A stretch of 42,114 nt of DNA, taken from Kofleriaceae bacterium (lineage in GTDB: Bacteria > Myxococcota_A > Polyangia > Haliangiales > Haliangiaceae). Below, in pieces: positions 1 through 12,790 of this stretch. The stretch covers positions 1 to 42,114 of the forward strand of contig JAGPCO010000065.1 of NCBI GenBank assembly GCA_018058095.1. The letters are read 5' to 3'. Below the pieces are notes generated by a model. That model was not told where the DNA came from. It did no database searches and saw only the letters and a program-made list of their open reading frames with translations. A program made the translations under genes and the position numbers. The first letter of the stretch is position 1. Each line of letters starts with the position of its first letter.

Positions 1-2
1 GC

Positions 3-1469
3 TACGCGCGCAATGGCGACGACTGGGACTTCAATCGCGATGGCCGCATGGGGGGGCCTGCGACCACCGTCCTGGTCGACACGTCGCCGCTGCTCAAGGA
101 GTACACGCACTTCTGGCCAGATGCGCTGCGGGCAGTCGGTGCCGACGGCGACCTTCCGCTCGGGATCCCGGGCGTATGCGCTCCCGGCGCCGACGGCGCG
201 TGCCACCCTAGCGGCGGCGGCGCCCTCGCCGCCGTCCCCGTCGACGCCGATGGCTCCGGTCGCGTCAGCAACGTGTACGCGTACGTGCCGTACCTGCACG
301 CCGATGATGGTCGCTACTACCCAGACCAAGCCAGCCTGACCGAGGACGTCGACAACACCACCGTGACCGCGTGGTCGACCTTCAGCCGAGGCGTGTCCTT
401 CGCTGGCAGCGCCAAGGGCGAGGCCGCCGCCGCCACGACGGTCGTCGGCACCAGCCCGCGCGTGCTCCTGCTCTTCCCCGACTACACCGGTCGGCTCAAC
501 TTCCGTCACTTCAACCCGAAGTCGCCGGGCACCGCGCCGTGGCAGCCCATTCCCAACTGGCCCGCGGGCGTCAACGCTCGTCACGCCTCGATCGCCACCA
601 CTGGAGCTGCGTGGGGCGGCAACGTGGTGGTGATGTGGCAAGACATGTCCGCCATCGACGGCTCACCGAACATCTGGGAGGCGTGGTTTGACCCCATAGC
701 GCAGTCATGGACCAGCCCGAACCTGACCCCGATCGTTAGCTACTTCACGCCAGGTGTGGCTGGAGGCCCGGACGGCAACCTCTACGCCGTAGGCCTCAAC
801 AAGGTCAGCAAACAAGCACAGGTCTACCGGCGGATCGCCGGCGGCACCTGGGCCGCTGTTGCCGAAAACGGCTCGACCGTGACGGCGCCCAGGTTCGACA
901 GCTCCGTCCTCACCGTAGACAATGCTCTGACCGGCAGGCTGAACCTGGTGTTCGTCCCGCTTCGGGACGGCGCTGGGAACGTCTTCAGCGACGGCAGCGC
1001 GCAGATGAACGTCTTCTACACGACGATCGGAGTCGCAGACGAGAACCCTCAGACCACTTGGTTCTACCGACGAGCGACTCAACAGGGCTATGTGAGCCCA
1101 ACGACGTTCCAGCTGACAGGCTGGTCCCTTCGCCTGCAAGGAGGAATCGATCGGCCGCAACCCGGTCACAGCGTCGCGGCGACCCGACGATGGCGTGACG
1201 TGTCGGTCTTGTACTCCGCCATCAACTTCAATGCCGTCACGCTACGCACCGCCAAGTACGTCCCCTATGCCAACGGCAGCGTGATTGGCGCCAACGGCCA
1301 TACGGACCACAACGACGCCGGGACGATCGCCGCCAACATGTGTGTCTCCAACTGGCGGCTGGTCTATGGCGATGACGCGAACTGCTACTGCGCGAGTCGA
1401 TCGTTGTGCCCCTCGCCGGCGGGAAAGATGCCCCCAGCGATCGGCTCGGGCGTGTGTCCCGCGCCATGA
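3..1469 (+). CDS. Secreted protein of unknown function, 5' end missing
   Basis: The reading frame is open to the left edge, so the start lies outside the window; 488 residues remain. I do not recognise a family. Near the visible N-terminus is a DxNxDG-type loop (DFNRDGRMG), which resembles a dockerin or thrombospondin-3 calcium site. The rest is rich in Trp, Tyr and Gly with recurring blocks such as NLYAVGLN and TWAAVAENGS, which suggest a beta-propeller or lectin-like fold. Cysteines cluster at the C-terminus (NCYCASRSLC region), which fits an exported, disulfide-bonded protein. The stop codon overlaps the next start (ATGA at 1466-1469), so the two genes are translationally coupled. The frame and length are certain; the function is not known. 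Confidence 0.75.
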   Translation, partial: YARNGDDWDFNRDGRMGGPATTVLVDTSPLLKEYTHFWPDALRAVGADGDLPLGIPGVCAPGADGACHPSGGGALAAVPVDADGSGRVSNVYAYVPYLHADDGRYYPDQASLTEDVDNTTVTAWSTFSRGVSFAGSAKGEAAAATTVVGTSPRVLLLFPDYTGRLNFRHFNPKSPGTAPWQPIPNWPAGVNARHASIATTGAAWGGNVVVMWQDMSAIDGSPNIWEAWFDPIAQSWTSPNLTPIVSYFTPGVAGGPDGNLYAVGLNKVSKQAQVYRRIAGGTWAAVAENGSTVTAPRFDSSVLTVDNALTGRLNLVFVPLRDGAGNVFSDGSAQMNVFYTTIGVADENPQTTWFYRRATQQGYVSPTTFQLTGWSLRLQGGIDRPQPGHSVAATRRWRDVSVLYSAINFNAVTLRTAKYVPYANGSVIGANGHTDHNDAGTIAANMCVSNWRLVYGDDANCYCASRSLCPSPAGKMPPAIGSGVCPAP

Positions 1470-2581
1470 ACTCCGCGTCCAACAGGTCAGTGCGTCTCGT
1501 CGCCAGCGTGCACCTCACACTGATCGCCTGCGCAGGGCCAGGTTCGGCTCCCATCGACGCCCGCGCGGACGCGGCCGTAGATGCAAGCTTGTGCGGCGAC
1601 GCCGCGGGCGGCTGCGATGCGCCACCGCCCCAGGAGATCGTGTTCGAGTGGGACAAGGCCGTTGGTCGGCCTCCGGATGGATACTTCGATCTCCACGTGG
1701 CCTCGGCGCACAAGGTCGGTGCATATCTGGTAGTGAACACGGATCGATGGCTCGCGACGACCGACCTCGAGGGCGGGTCGCCTCGGCTGTACGCGAACTT
1801 CCTCAACTGGCCGCTGCACCTTGCAGCCACCTTTGCGCCGGATCGCATTGCCGGAATGCAGGGGCAGCTGATGCGTGAGTATGACCTTGACGACGCAAGC
1901 CAAGCGAGCTGGGCATTCCGCGGATCGTGGTCAGACTTCGATACGGTGCTCCCGGTGTTGCACCCTGAGGGCACAGCTCTCTTCATTTCCGGTGCTCAGA
2001 AGCAGCTGGAGATGCTCAACTTGGCAGGTGAACTCCTTGGAACTACTTCAGTGGGTTCGCAGGTCGGTTTCGACATCCCGATCGGGTTCGATGGCCATTT
2101 CTTCGTGGGCTCATCGCAGCCGATCGGCGCATCGTGCATCACTCGCGTCGACTTAGGCGACGCCCGAACCAGTGCTGGGGCGCCGACCACGAGCGGGTGC
2201 TCACTCATGCGGTCTGCCGATGGCTTCTGGGCGGCAGTCGATCAGCCCTCCGGCACCCAGACCATCCTGCGCATGGACCCCGAAGGAAACGAGATCGAGC
2301 CACGGCTCGAGGGCGCGTCGATCTACACGCCCACGGCGGTGGAGTGGGGTGAGTACGTGCTCCAGGCGACCCACCGAGGCGTCATCGTCAAGAACCAGAG
2401 CGCGATCCAGGATGGGACCTTCGCCTTCCTCGCGTTCTCGCCTGACCAGTACATCGGCGACGAGGTCTTCGTGGTCGCCGACGGAATCGACGCCTGGGTG
2501 ATCTACAAGCTGGTCGGGCCCGACGAGGTCCACATCCAGAAGCTGGTCTACCCGCCCACCTTCCAGCCGCTGCGGCAGTAG
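1466..2581 (+). CDS. Lipoprotein of unknown function
   Basis: Predicted lipoprotein of 371 aa. The chosen ATG overlaps the preceding stop (ATGA). An in-frame GTG at 1406 would add residues that spoil the signal peptide. The signal region ends in a lipobox L-I-A-C at about residues 18-21, followed by an Asp/Ala linker (DARADAAVDA) typical of myxobacterial lipoproteins and a Cys pair (SLCGDAAGGCD). The body contains repeating blocks (LYANFLNWPLHLAATF, FDIPIGFDGHFFVG, VEWGEYVLQATH) that look like blades of a beta-propeller. No catalytic motif is seen. Coupling to the upstream exported protein suggests they act together at the cell surface; the function is unknown. Confidence 0.8.
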   Translation: MNSASNRSVRLVASVHLTLIACAGPGSAPIDARADAAVDASLCGDAAGGCDAPPPQEIVFEWDKAVGRPPDGYFDLHVASAHKVGAYLVVNTDRWLATTDLEGGSPRLYANFLNWPLHLAATFAPDRIAGMQGQLMREYDLDDASQASWAFRGSWSDFDTVLPVLHPEGTALFISGAQKQLEMLNLAGELLGTTSVGSQVGFDIPIGFDGHFFVGSSQPIGASCITRVDLGDARTSAGAPTTSGCSLMRSADGFWAAVDQPSGTQTILRMDPEGNEIEPRLEGASIYTPTAVEWGEYVLQATHRGVIVKNQSAIQDGTFAFLAFSPDQYIGDEVFVVADGIDAWVIYKLVGPDEVHIQKLVYPPTFQPLRQ

Positions 2582-3157
2582 GCAGCACCGCCGACCACTC
2601 GCCAGCTCAGCTGGCGGCCGCCTTGCGGCGCCGGGTCAACGACGAGACTGACCGAGCGGGCGACACTCGCCAGCTCAGCTCACCTCCGCTCAGGCCAGCT
2701 CAGCTCAGCTGGCGGCCGGCTTGCGGCGCCAGGTCAACGACGAGACAGGGACGTGCGGGGCGTGACCGAGCGGGCGACGCTCGCCAGCTCGCCAGCCCAG
2801 CTCAGCTGGCGGCCGGCTTGCGGCGCCGGGTCAACGACGAGACTGGGACGTGCGGGGCGTGACCGAGCGGGCGACGCTCGCCAGCTCAGCTCAGGTGGCG
2901 GCCGGCTTGCGGCGCCGGGTCAACGACGAGACTGGGACGTGCGGGGCGTGACCGAGCGGGCGACGCTCGCCAGCTCAGCTCAGCTGGCGGCCGGCTTGCG
3001 GCGCCGGGTCAACGACGAGACTGGGACGTGCGGGGCGTGACCGAGCGGGCGACGCTCGCCAGCTCAGCTCAGCTGGCGGCGGGCTTGCGGCGCCGCGTCA
3101 GCGCGGACACCGGGACGTGGGGGGCGTGACCGAGCGGGCGACGCTCGCCAGCTCAGC

Positions 3158-5308
<2,151 letters not shown>

Positions 5309-5424
5309 TGGTCTTTTCGCAGTTGACCCGCGGCAGGGGCGAGCCGGTTCCTCTCATATCACGGGCCGCAAATGCCTGTCCTTTCGCGCCCCCGGCTTTC
5401 GCCGCGGCAGTCGCCACCGTGATG

Positions 5425-5442
5425 TGCGCAACATGTTGCGCA
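5425..5442. promoter_or_regulatory. 18-bp perfect palindrome, probable operator
   Basis: TGCGCAACATGTTGCGCA is identical on both strands. It lies in the 207-bp gap between the divergent Fe-S oxidoreductase (5308, minus) and LpxH-like (5516, plus) genes. An extra half-site TTGCGCA follows at 5461-5467. The size and symmetry suit a dimeric TetR- or MarR-type repressor controlling one or both genes. The regulator is not in the window. Confidence 0.6.
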
Positions 5443-5515
5443 GGCCAGGTGCGAAACCCGTTGCGCATGCGAATCGAATGCGCCAGAGTGGAGTTATCCA
5501 AGTTAGCTCAAGACC

Positions 5516-7060
5516 TTGAGTACATCTGTGAGTGTCGTTCAACAAATGCCTGGTGGGCGCCCCCACAACCTGCTGGTGGTGAGTGATCTCCACCTGGGCG
5601 AGGAACTGCTGCCGGGCGCCAGCGCCGACCGCCGCCACGCGGTGGCCCTGGCCGCCGGCGCCTTCATCGAGTTCCTGCGCCACCACCAGCGCACCCGGCT
5701 CGACGGCCGGCCGTGGCGCCTGGTGATCAACGGCGACCTGTTCGACTTCATGTCGGTCGACCGTGGCCCGATCGCGCCCGGCGCCGATCGGCTGGCGCGC
5801 ACGCCGGCGCAGGCGGTCGTGCAGCTGCGGGCCATCGCGCTCCACCACCGGGCGGTGCTCGGCCAGCTGGCGAGCTTCGTCGCCGCCGGCCACCGGGTCG
5901 ACATCATCGCTGGCAACCACGACCGCGAGCTCATCTGGCCCGAGGTCGGCGCCGCCCTGCGGGCCGAGCTGCTGGCGCTGGCGCCGCGCGGGCTCGGCGC
6001 GGCCGAGCTCGAGGCACGGGTCGGGGTCCACCCGTGGTTCGTGCACGAGCCCGGGGTGGCGTGGATCGAGCACGGCGACCGCTACGACGAGCAGTGCGCC
6101 GCCGAGTACGCGCTGGCGCCCGAGGACCCGCGCACCGGCGCGCTCGGCGAGAACGTCGACTACGCCGCGTTCTGCACCCTCGGCCACGCCGCGCCCGATC
6201 TCGACATCCACGGCACCGAGGGCTGGAGCTTCGGCGGCTTCATGCGCTACGGCTGGGGCCGCGGGGTCCGCCCGCTGTGTACGCTGCTCGCCAGCTACGG
6301 CCACTTCGTGCGCCGGCTGCTGGCGGCGCGCGGGCTGCACCGCTCGCCGCGGCTGCGCCGGCAGCGCGCCGAGCGCCACGCCCGGGCCCGCGCCGCCCTG
6401 GCCGGCCAGGCCGGGCTGCCCGACACCACCCTGGCCGCGCTCGACGAGCTGGCCAGCGCGCCCATCACCGCCAGCGCGCGCCGGCTGGCCCGGCTCCTCA
6501 TGCTCGACCGCTGGGTGGCGATGCTGGCGACCGTGCTGGCGCTGGTGGTGGCGTTCGTGGCGCTGACGCCGGCCCTGGCCACCGTCACCTCGGCCCTGGC
6601 CGGGCTGGCCATCTGGACCGGCGCCGGGCGCCTGGCCGGTGGCGACCTCGCCTCGCAGCTGCCGATGCAGCGGGTGCCCGCCGCCATCCGCGACCACGTC
6701 GGCGTGCCGGTGGTCGTGTTCGGCCACACCCACGCGCCGCTGCGTCAGGTCCTGCCCGGCGGCGGCGTGTACGTCAACAGCGGGACCTGGCTGCCGGCGA
6801 TCCGCCCCGGCCTGCTGCGCGCCTTCACCCACGTCGCCATCGTCGGCGGCGTGGCCGAGCTGCGGCAGTGGCGCGACGGCGCCTCGCGCCGGTTCGAGCC
6901 GCGCGACCCGACCCCCGTCCCGCGCCCGGTGGTGACGCCACGCCCGGTGCCGGTGCGGCGCCCGGCGCCGGCCGCCGCCGCGGTCGCCGCGCGCTCGCTC
7001 GACGCGGCGTCGGCTCACGACGTGGTCGAGCCGACGTCGGCGCCCGCGCGCGCGGCGTAG
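5516..7060 (+). CDS. LpxH-like calcineurin-type metallophosphoesterase with membrane segment
   Basis: 514 aa from a TTG start; GTG at 5528 or ATG at 5546 are alternatives, since no good ribosome-binding site decides. The metal-binding motifs of the calcineurin-like phosphoesterases are in order: SDLHLGE (23-29), NGDLFDF (72-78), GNHDREL (133-139) and FGHTHAP (402-408). EHGDRYD between them resembles the UDP-2,3-diacylglucosamine hydrolase (LpxH) group. Unlike LpxH (about 240 aa), this protein has a long insertion holding a hydrophobic double segment (about residues 330-370) and an Ala/Pro/Arg-rich tail, so it is probably membrane-attached. A lipid A or other phospho-ester substrate is inferred. 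It is transcribed divergently from the Fe-S oxidoreductase across the palindromic site. Confidence 0.82.
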   Translation: MSTSVSVVQQMPGGRPHNLLVVSDLHLGEELLPGASADRRHAVALAAGAFIEFLRHHQRTRLDGRPWRLVINGDLFDFMSVDRGPIAPGADRLARTPAQAVVQLRAIALHHRAVLGQLASFVAAGHRVDIIAGNHDRELIWPEVGAALRAELLALAPRGLGAAELEARVGVHPWFVHEPGVAWIEHGDRYDEQCAAEYALAPEDPRTGALGENVDYAAFCTLGHAAPDLDIHGTEGWSFGGFMRYGWGRGVRPLCTLLASYGHFVRRLLAARGLHRSPRLRRQRAERHARARAALAGQAGLPDTTLAALDELASAPITASARRLARLLMLDRWVAMLATVLALVVAFVALTPALATVTSALAGLAIWTGAGRLAGGDLASQLPMQRVPAAIRDHVGVPVVVFGHTHAPLRQVLPGGGVYVNSGTWLPAIRPGLLRAFTHVAIVGGVAELRQWRDGASRRFEPRDPTPVPRPVVTPRPVPVRRPAPAAAAVAARSLDAASAHDVVEPTSAPARAA

Positions 7061-7104
7061 CGCCTGCGCTGGCGCCAGACCAGGCGGCGCCGGCGCGGAT
7101 TGGC

Positions 7105-7110
7105 TACAAT
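7105..7110 (+). promoter_or_regulatory. -10 box (TACAAT) for a near-leaderless transcript
   Basis: TACAAT matches TATAAT in five of six positions and ends 8 nt before the ATG at 7119, so transcription would begin at or just before the start codon. No convincing -35 box is seen. The same arrangement recurs at other genes in the window. Confidence 0.45.
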
Positions 7111-7118
7111 TTCGCCCG

Positions 7119-7517
7119 ATGAGGAAACCGCCCTGGCCTGGTCCACGTCTCGCTGCGCCGCTGCCCCTGCCCCGCGCCCGCCGCGCCACCGCCGCGCCGG
7201 CCGTGGTGCTCGGCCTGCTGGCCCTGGCCGGCTGCGGCGAGGACGCCGGCACGCGTGCGGTGTGCGCCTCGGGCGGCGTGCTCAACGACTGCCCCGACGC
7301 CGAGCTGACCGCCCTCGACGCCTGCACCCGCATGGTCGAGTGTGGCGCCATCATCCTCGACAACCCCGACGGCGGCGGCGACTGGGCCGACTGCGTCGAC
7401 CGCATCGACCGCCGCCTGGCCGAGGCCGAGGCGCGCTTCATCATCGCCTGCATCTCGGCGTCGTCGTGTGACGAGCTGGGCGCCGGCTACTGCGGCGCGT
7501 TCGGAGAGCCGCGATGA
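7119..7517 (+). CDS. Small cysteine-rich lipoprotein
   Basis: 132 aa. An Arg/Pro-rich n-region is followed by a hydrophobic stretch ending in lipobox LALAGC at about residues 34-39, then a mature domain with eight further Cys (VCASG, DCPDAE, ACTRMVECG, DCVDRI, IACISASSCDELG, GYCG). The even number suggests disulfide bonds outside the cytoplasm. No family is recognised; the Cys pattern resembles small Myxococcota secreted proteins of unknown function. ATGA at 7514-7517 couples it to the next gene, an outer-membrane-like protein, so the two probably work together in the envelope. Confidence 0.8.
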   Translation: MRKPPWPGPRLAAPLPLPRARRATAAPAVVLGLLALAGCGEDAGTRAVCASGGVLNDCPDAELTALDACTRMVECGAIILDNPDGGGDWADCVDRIDRRLAEAEARFIIACISASSCDELGAGYCGAFGEPR

Positions 7518-9274
7518 GCCGCCTGCGCCTGACCGGCCTGGCCGCCGCCCTCGCCGCCGCCACCACCACCCTGGCGCCGCCGGCCGTGCCCCCCGCCTGG
7601 GCGCAGCCGGCCGCCGACGTCCCCGGCTGGATCAGCGTGGTCGAGCGCCAGCCCGACGGTATGGACCGGGCCGAGTGGAAGGAGAAGCGCCGCGAGGCGG
7701 CCCGCAAGCTGGGCGCCAGCCGCGACAAGCGCGCGGTGCCGGTCCTCATCAAGCTGGCCGAGAGCGAGACCTTCGACATCATCGGTGAGATCGCCATCGA
7801 CGGGCTCGGCGCCCTGGGTGACGCGTCGGCGGTGGCCGCGCTGCAGCGTATCGCCGCCGACAACGCGCGCGACCGGGCCCAGCGCGACCTGGCCCGCAAG
7901 GCGCTGGCCAAGCTCGGCGCCAGCGCCGACGGCGGTGGCGGTGGCGGTGGCGGCGACGGCGACCCCGGGCTGGGCCGTCCTGGCGACGGCGACGGCGACG
8001 GCGTCGCGGTGTCGACGGGCGGCGCCACCACCACGACCACCACCACGACGCCCGACCCGGCCACCGGCGGTGGCGGCGCGAGCAGCAGCGGCGGCGCCAC
8101 CGACCGCCCGACCACGCCGCCGACGCTGTCCGACGACACGCTCGCGGCCTACGAGCGGATCACCCTGGCCGCCGGCGCGGCCAACCTGTCGTTCGACACC
8201 CTGCGCGACGAGGCCAGCTTCGACGCCGACCTGGCCGGCCGCTACCAGCGGCGGCTCGAGCGCCAGACCATGGCCTGGGGCGTCGACGCCGGCGCCCGCC
8301 TGGTGACCGGGTACTACAACCCCGAGGGTGACCTGTCGGCGCGCGGCGCGCTGCTCAACGTCGACGGCCAGGGCGAGGCCCGCTTCTACAGCGGGAAGGT
8401 CTACGGCATCGGCCGCCTCGCCGCGCAGGGCGTCATCACCTACATCTCGAGCGAGAACGTGGTCGACGTCCGCAACGCGGTCGACCTCGAGCTCGCGCTC
8501 GGCGCCGGCTACGGCCGCGTGCTCGACGTCGGCGCCAGCCTGCGCGTCAAGCGTATCGCCGCCGCGCTCGAGGCCGCGCGTGCGCTCGGCCGCCCGATCG
8601 ACGCGTCGCTGGCCAACAAGCTGCAGCTGGCGTGGTGGAGCCTGCGCGGCAGCCGCAGCCTGCACCCGCTGCTGACCCGGACCGTCGCCATCCTGCGCGA
8701 GGCCGGGGTGCTGCTGGGTGAGCCCGACGCCGGCCTGACCTACGAGCTGCTGCAGGTGCTGGGCGACGGGCTGCTCGACCGCCGCCACAGCGGCGTCGAC
8801 GCCTACCTGGCGTTCGGCGAGGGCTACCTGCTGCGCGAGGACGACCCGCAGGTCGACGAGGGCCGGGTCGAGCAGCTGCTAGCGCGTGCCGCCTACGCCA
8901 CCCAGCTGCCGGGCAACACGGCGGAGGTCTCCGGCGAGGGCTACGCTCGCCTGCGCCTGTTCGTGGCCGAGGGCCAGCCGTCGCCGTGGGCGCTCGGCGC
9001 CACCGCGCGCTGGCGCAAGTTCACCTACACCGATCACTTCGATCCAGTCGGCGCCATCGACGTCGCGGCCAGCCTGGCCGTGTCCGACGACGGCGGCGAC
9101 ATGTCGGAGATGGCCTTCCGCGTCGGCGGCGAGGTCGGCTTCACGTTCGTGCCCAACCGGGCCTCGGCGCTGCGCCTGGCCGCCAGCGCCAGCTTCGACA
9201 GCGGCGAGCTGATCGTCGGCGCCAGCCTGGGCGCGCGTTACGGCCTGGCCGACGGCAGCGTCAGCGGCCTTTGA
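7514..9274 (+). CDS. HEAT-repeat periplasmic domain fused to a probable outer-membrane beta-barrel
   Basis: 586 aa. A signal peptide ends near AWAQPAADV (about residue 30). HEAT/PBS-like alpha repeats follow (KRAVPVLIKLAESE, IAIDGLGALGDASAVAALQRIA), then a low-complexity Gly/Asp and Thr linker (about residues 138-200). The remaining ~380 residues have alternating polar/hydrophobic segments with frequent Ala, Gly, Tyr and Arg (DAGARLVTGYYNPEGDLSARGALLN, GATARWRKFTYTDHF) and end GASLGARYGLADGSVSGL, as in outer-membrane barrels. The barrel is inferred from amphipathic pattern only. The start overlaps the preceding lipoprotein stop. The 3' end overlaps the convergent lipoprotein gene by 14 bp. 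Confidence 0.75.
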   Translation: MSRLRLTGLAAALAAATTTLAPPAVPPAWAQPAADVPGWISVVERQPDGMDRAEWKEKRREAARKLGASRDKRAVPVLIKLAESETFDIIGEIAIDGLGALGDASAVAALQRIAADNARDRAQRDLARKALAKLGASADGGGGGGGGDGDPGLGRPGDGDGDGVAVSTGGATTTTTTTTPDPATGGGGASSSGGATDRPTTPPTLSDDTLAAYERITLAAGAANLSFDTLRDEASFDADLAGRYQRRLERQTMAWGVDAGARLVTGYYNPEGDLSARGALLNVDGQGEARFYSGKVYGIGRLAAQGVITYISSENVVDVRNAVDLELALGAGYGRVLDVGASLRVKRIAAALEAARALGRPIDASLANKLQLAWWSLRGSRSLHPLLTRTVAILREAGVLLGEPDAGLTYELLQVLGDGLLDRRHSGVDAYLAFGEGYLLREDDPQVDEGRVEQLLARAAYATQLPGNTAEVSGEGYARLRLFVAEGQPSPWALGATARWRKFTYTDHFDPVGAIDVAASLAVSDDGGDMSEMAFRVGGEVGFTFVPNRASALRLAASASFDSGELIVGASLGARYGLADGSVSGL

Positions 9275-10784
9275 GGTCGGGCGCCGGCGGCGACGAGCCG
9301 CCGGTCGAGCCGAGCTCCCGGTCGACGTCGAGGTCGACGCCGCGCAGCGCCGGCCGGGTCACGACCAGGTGGGCCTGCTTGGCGGCGTCGACGTAGCCGA
9401 ACCGGAACGGCAGGCGGCGGCGCGGGCTGCTCCTCCACAGCGCACGGAAGTCGTCGGAGTGGCGCTTGCCGTAGGCCTCGGCGCCCTCGAGGAAGGCGCC
9501 GTCGAAGCGACCGTACGGCACCTGCTCCATGCCGGCCTTGCGCGCGTACGCCGGCGGGATGCCGGTCGAGTCCGACAGCATCCAGGCCAGGTGATCGAGC
9601 ATGTACTGGCGGATGAGCGAGAACCCGCTGTTCCACAGCAGGTAACTCGCGCCCTTGGTCAGCAGCGTGACCTTGCCCTTGGCCTCGAGGTGGCGCAGCA
9701 GCTGCGGCTTGGCCCGCAGCGCCTCGTCGCCCAGGTTCCACGCCAGGTGGCGGTGCACCCGGACCCCGGCCTCGCCCGGGCGGCGGTACTCGATCTCGAC
9801 GTTGGCGAAGGCGTCGGAGAAGTTGGGCGACTTCCAGGTGTTCTTGCGGCTCTTGGCGCCGCCACCGCGCCGCCCGGTCTCGGCCTCGCTCGCCTCGATG
9901 CCGGCGATGTCGGCCTCGCTCAGGTAGGTCACGGCGCCATCGTCACCGAGCCGGAAGTAGCGCAGGCCGACGACCTCGTAGCCGCCGGTGACCAGGGCGA
10001 TGAGGAACGACGAGGTCTGGGCCGGCAGGTCGTTGCGCTGCGACGCCGACAGGTTGGCCGACGTGTTCGAGCCGACCGAGAGCAGGCCGCCGATCTCGAC
10101 CGACAGCGCCGACAGGCTGCCCTTGAGGCGGCGCTTGTCGAGGCCGGCCAGTCGACGCGGGTCGCCCGACAGCTCGAGCGAGATCGTGGTGATCTCGCGC
10201 GCCTCGGGGAAGGCGACCAGGGCCGAGATGAGGTCACCGCCGCCGAACGGGTACACCACGGTGGCCGGCACGTCGTCGGGCACCAGCTCGTCGAAGAAGG
10301 CCCGCGCGCCCTCGAAGTAGGCGGCGCGATAGCCGGCCTTGCGCTTGTCGAGCCGGGCGCAGTGCGCCGCCACCACCGCGGCGTCGAGCGGCGGCGCGAC
10401 CGGCTCGGCGCTGCCGCAGGCGGCGACGCGGACCAGCAGCTGGGCGGCGGCCAGGAAGTCGGCCCCGCCCTTGGCCACCGGCGCCGGTGCGGCCGGGACG
10501 GTCGCGGCCGTCGCGCCGGAGCCGGCCGCGCCGGACCCCGCCGCGTCGACGGCCGCCGGCCCGCCCGCGACCGCGGCCGCGCCCGACCCCGTCGTCGTCG
10601 TCGTCGACGACGTCGTCGTCGCGGCCGAACCTGCCGCCAGCGGCGGCGCGCTGGCGCCGGCCGTCGGGGCCGCGCCGTCGCCGCGCGCCCCACAGGCGCC
10701 TGCGGCCAGCACGGCCAGGTACAGCGCCGCGGCGCGTCCGGCCCACCCGGCGCGCTCGCGCCAGCTCCTCGCGCGCATCGGCAT
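9261..10784 (-). CDS. Lipoprotein of unknown function
   Basis: 507 aa from ATG 10784, chosen because AGAGG lies 6 nt upstream and because it gives a normal lipoprotein signal (Arg-rich n-region, hydrophobic core, lipobox ending AAGAC). A GTG at 10847 overlapping the acyl-CoA ligase stop (GTGA) is the alternative and would add 21 residues; either way the two genes are probably one operon. After the lipobox comes a ~70-residue Ala/Thr/Gly linker encoded partly by a gtc/gac microsatellite (about 10590-10625). The folded domain contains YFEGARAFFDELVPDDVPATVVYPFGGGD and FGYVDAAKQAHLVV blocks. I recognise no catalytic signature. It would be anchored in a membrane and face the periplasm or the outside. 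Confidence 0.72.
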   Translation of the reverse strand: MPMRARSWRERAGWAGRAAALYLAVLAAGACGARGDGAAPTAGASAPPLAAGSAATTTSSTTTTTGSGAAAVAGGPAAVDAAGSGAAGSGATAATVPAAPAPVAKGGADFLAAAQLLVRVAACGSAEPVAPPLDAAVVAAHCARLDKRKAGYRAAYFEGARAFFDELVPDDVPATVVYPFGGGDLISALVAFPEAREITTISLELSGDPRRLAGLDKRRLKGSLSALSVEIGGLLSVGSNTSANLSASQRNDLPAQTSSFLIALVTGGYEVVGLRYFRLGDDGAVTYLSEADIAGIEASEAETGRRGGGAKSRKNTWKSPNFSDAFANVEIEYRRPGEAGVRVHRHLAWNLGDEALRAKPQLLRHLEAKGKVTLLTKGASYLLWNSGFSLIRQYMLDHLAWMLSDSTGIPPAYARKAGMEQVPYGRFDGAFLEGAEAYGKRHSDDFRALWRSSPRRRLPFRFGYVDAAKQAHLVVTRPALRGVDLDVDRELGSTGGSSPPAPDLKGR

Positions 10785-10843
10785 CCGCATCCTCTGGGCC
10801 GGCAACGTGCTGGCCGCGCTGGTTGTTCCCACGAGCTGCCGGG

Positions 10844-12703
<1,860 letters not shown>

Positions 12704-12790
12704 CTTGCCGCCGATCGTCGACGGCAGCAAGCGAGGTGACCCGGCCTCGGCGCGGTTGCGGCGCCGGCCCGGCTGCGCCACCCTGCGGCC

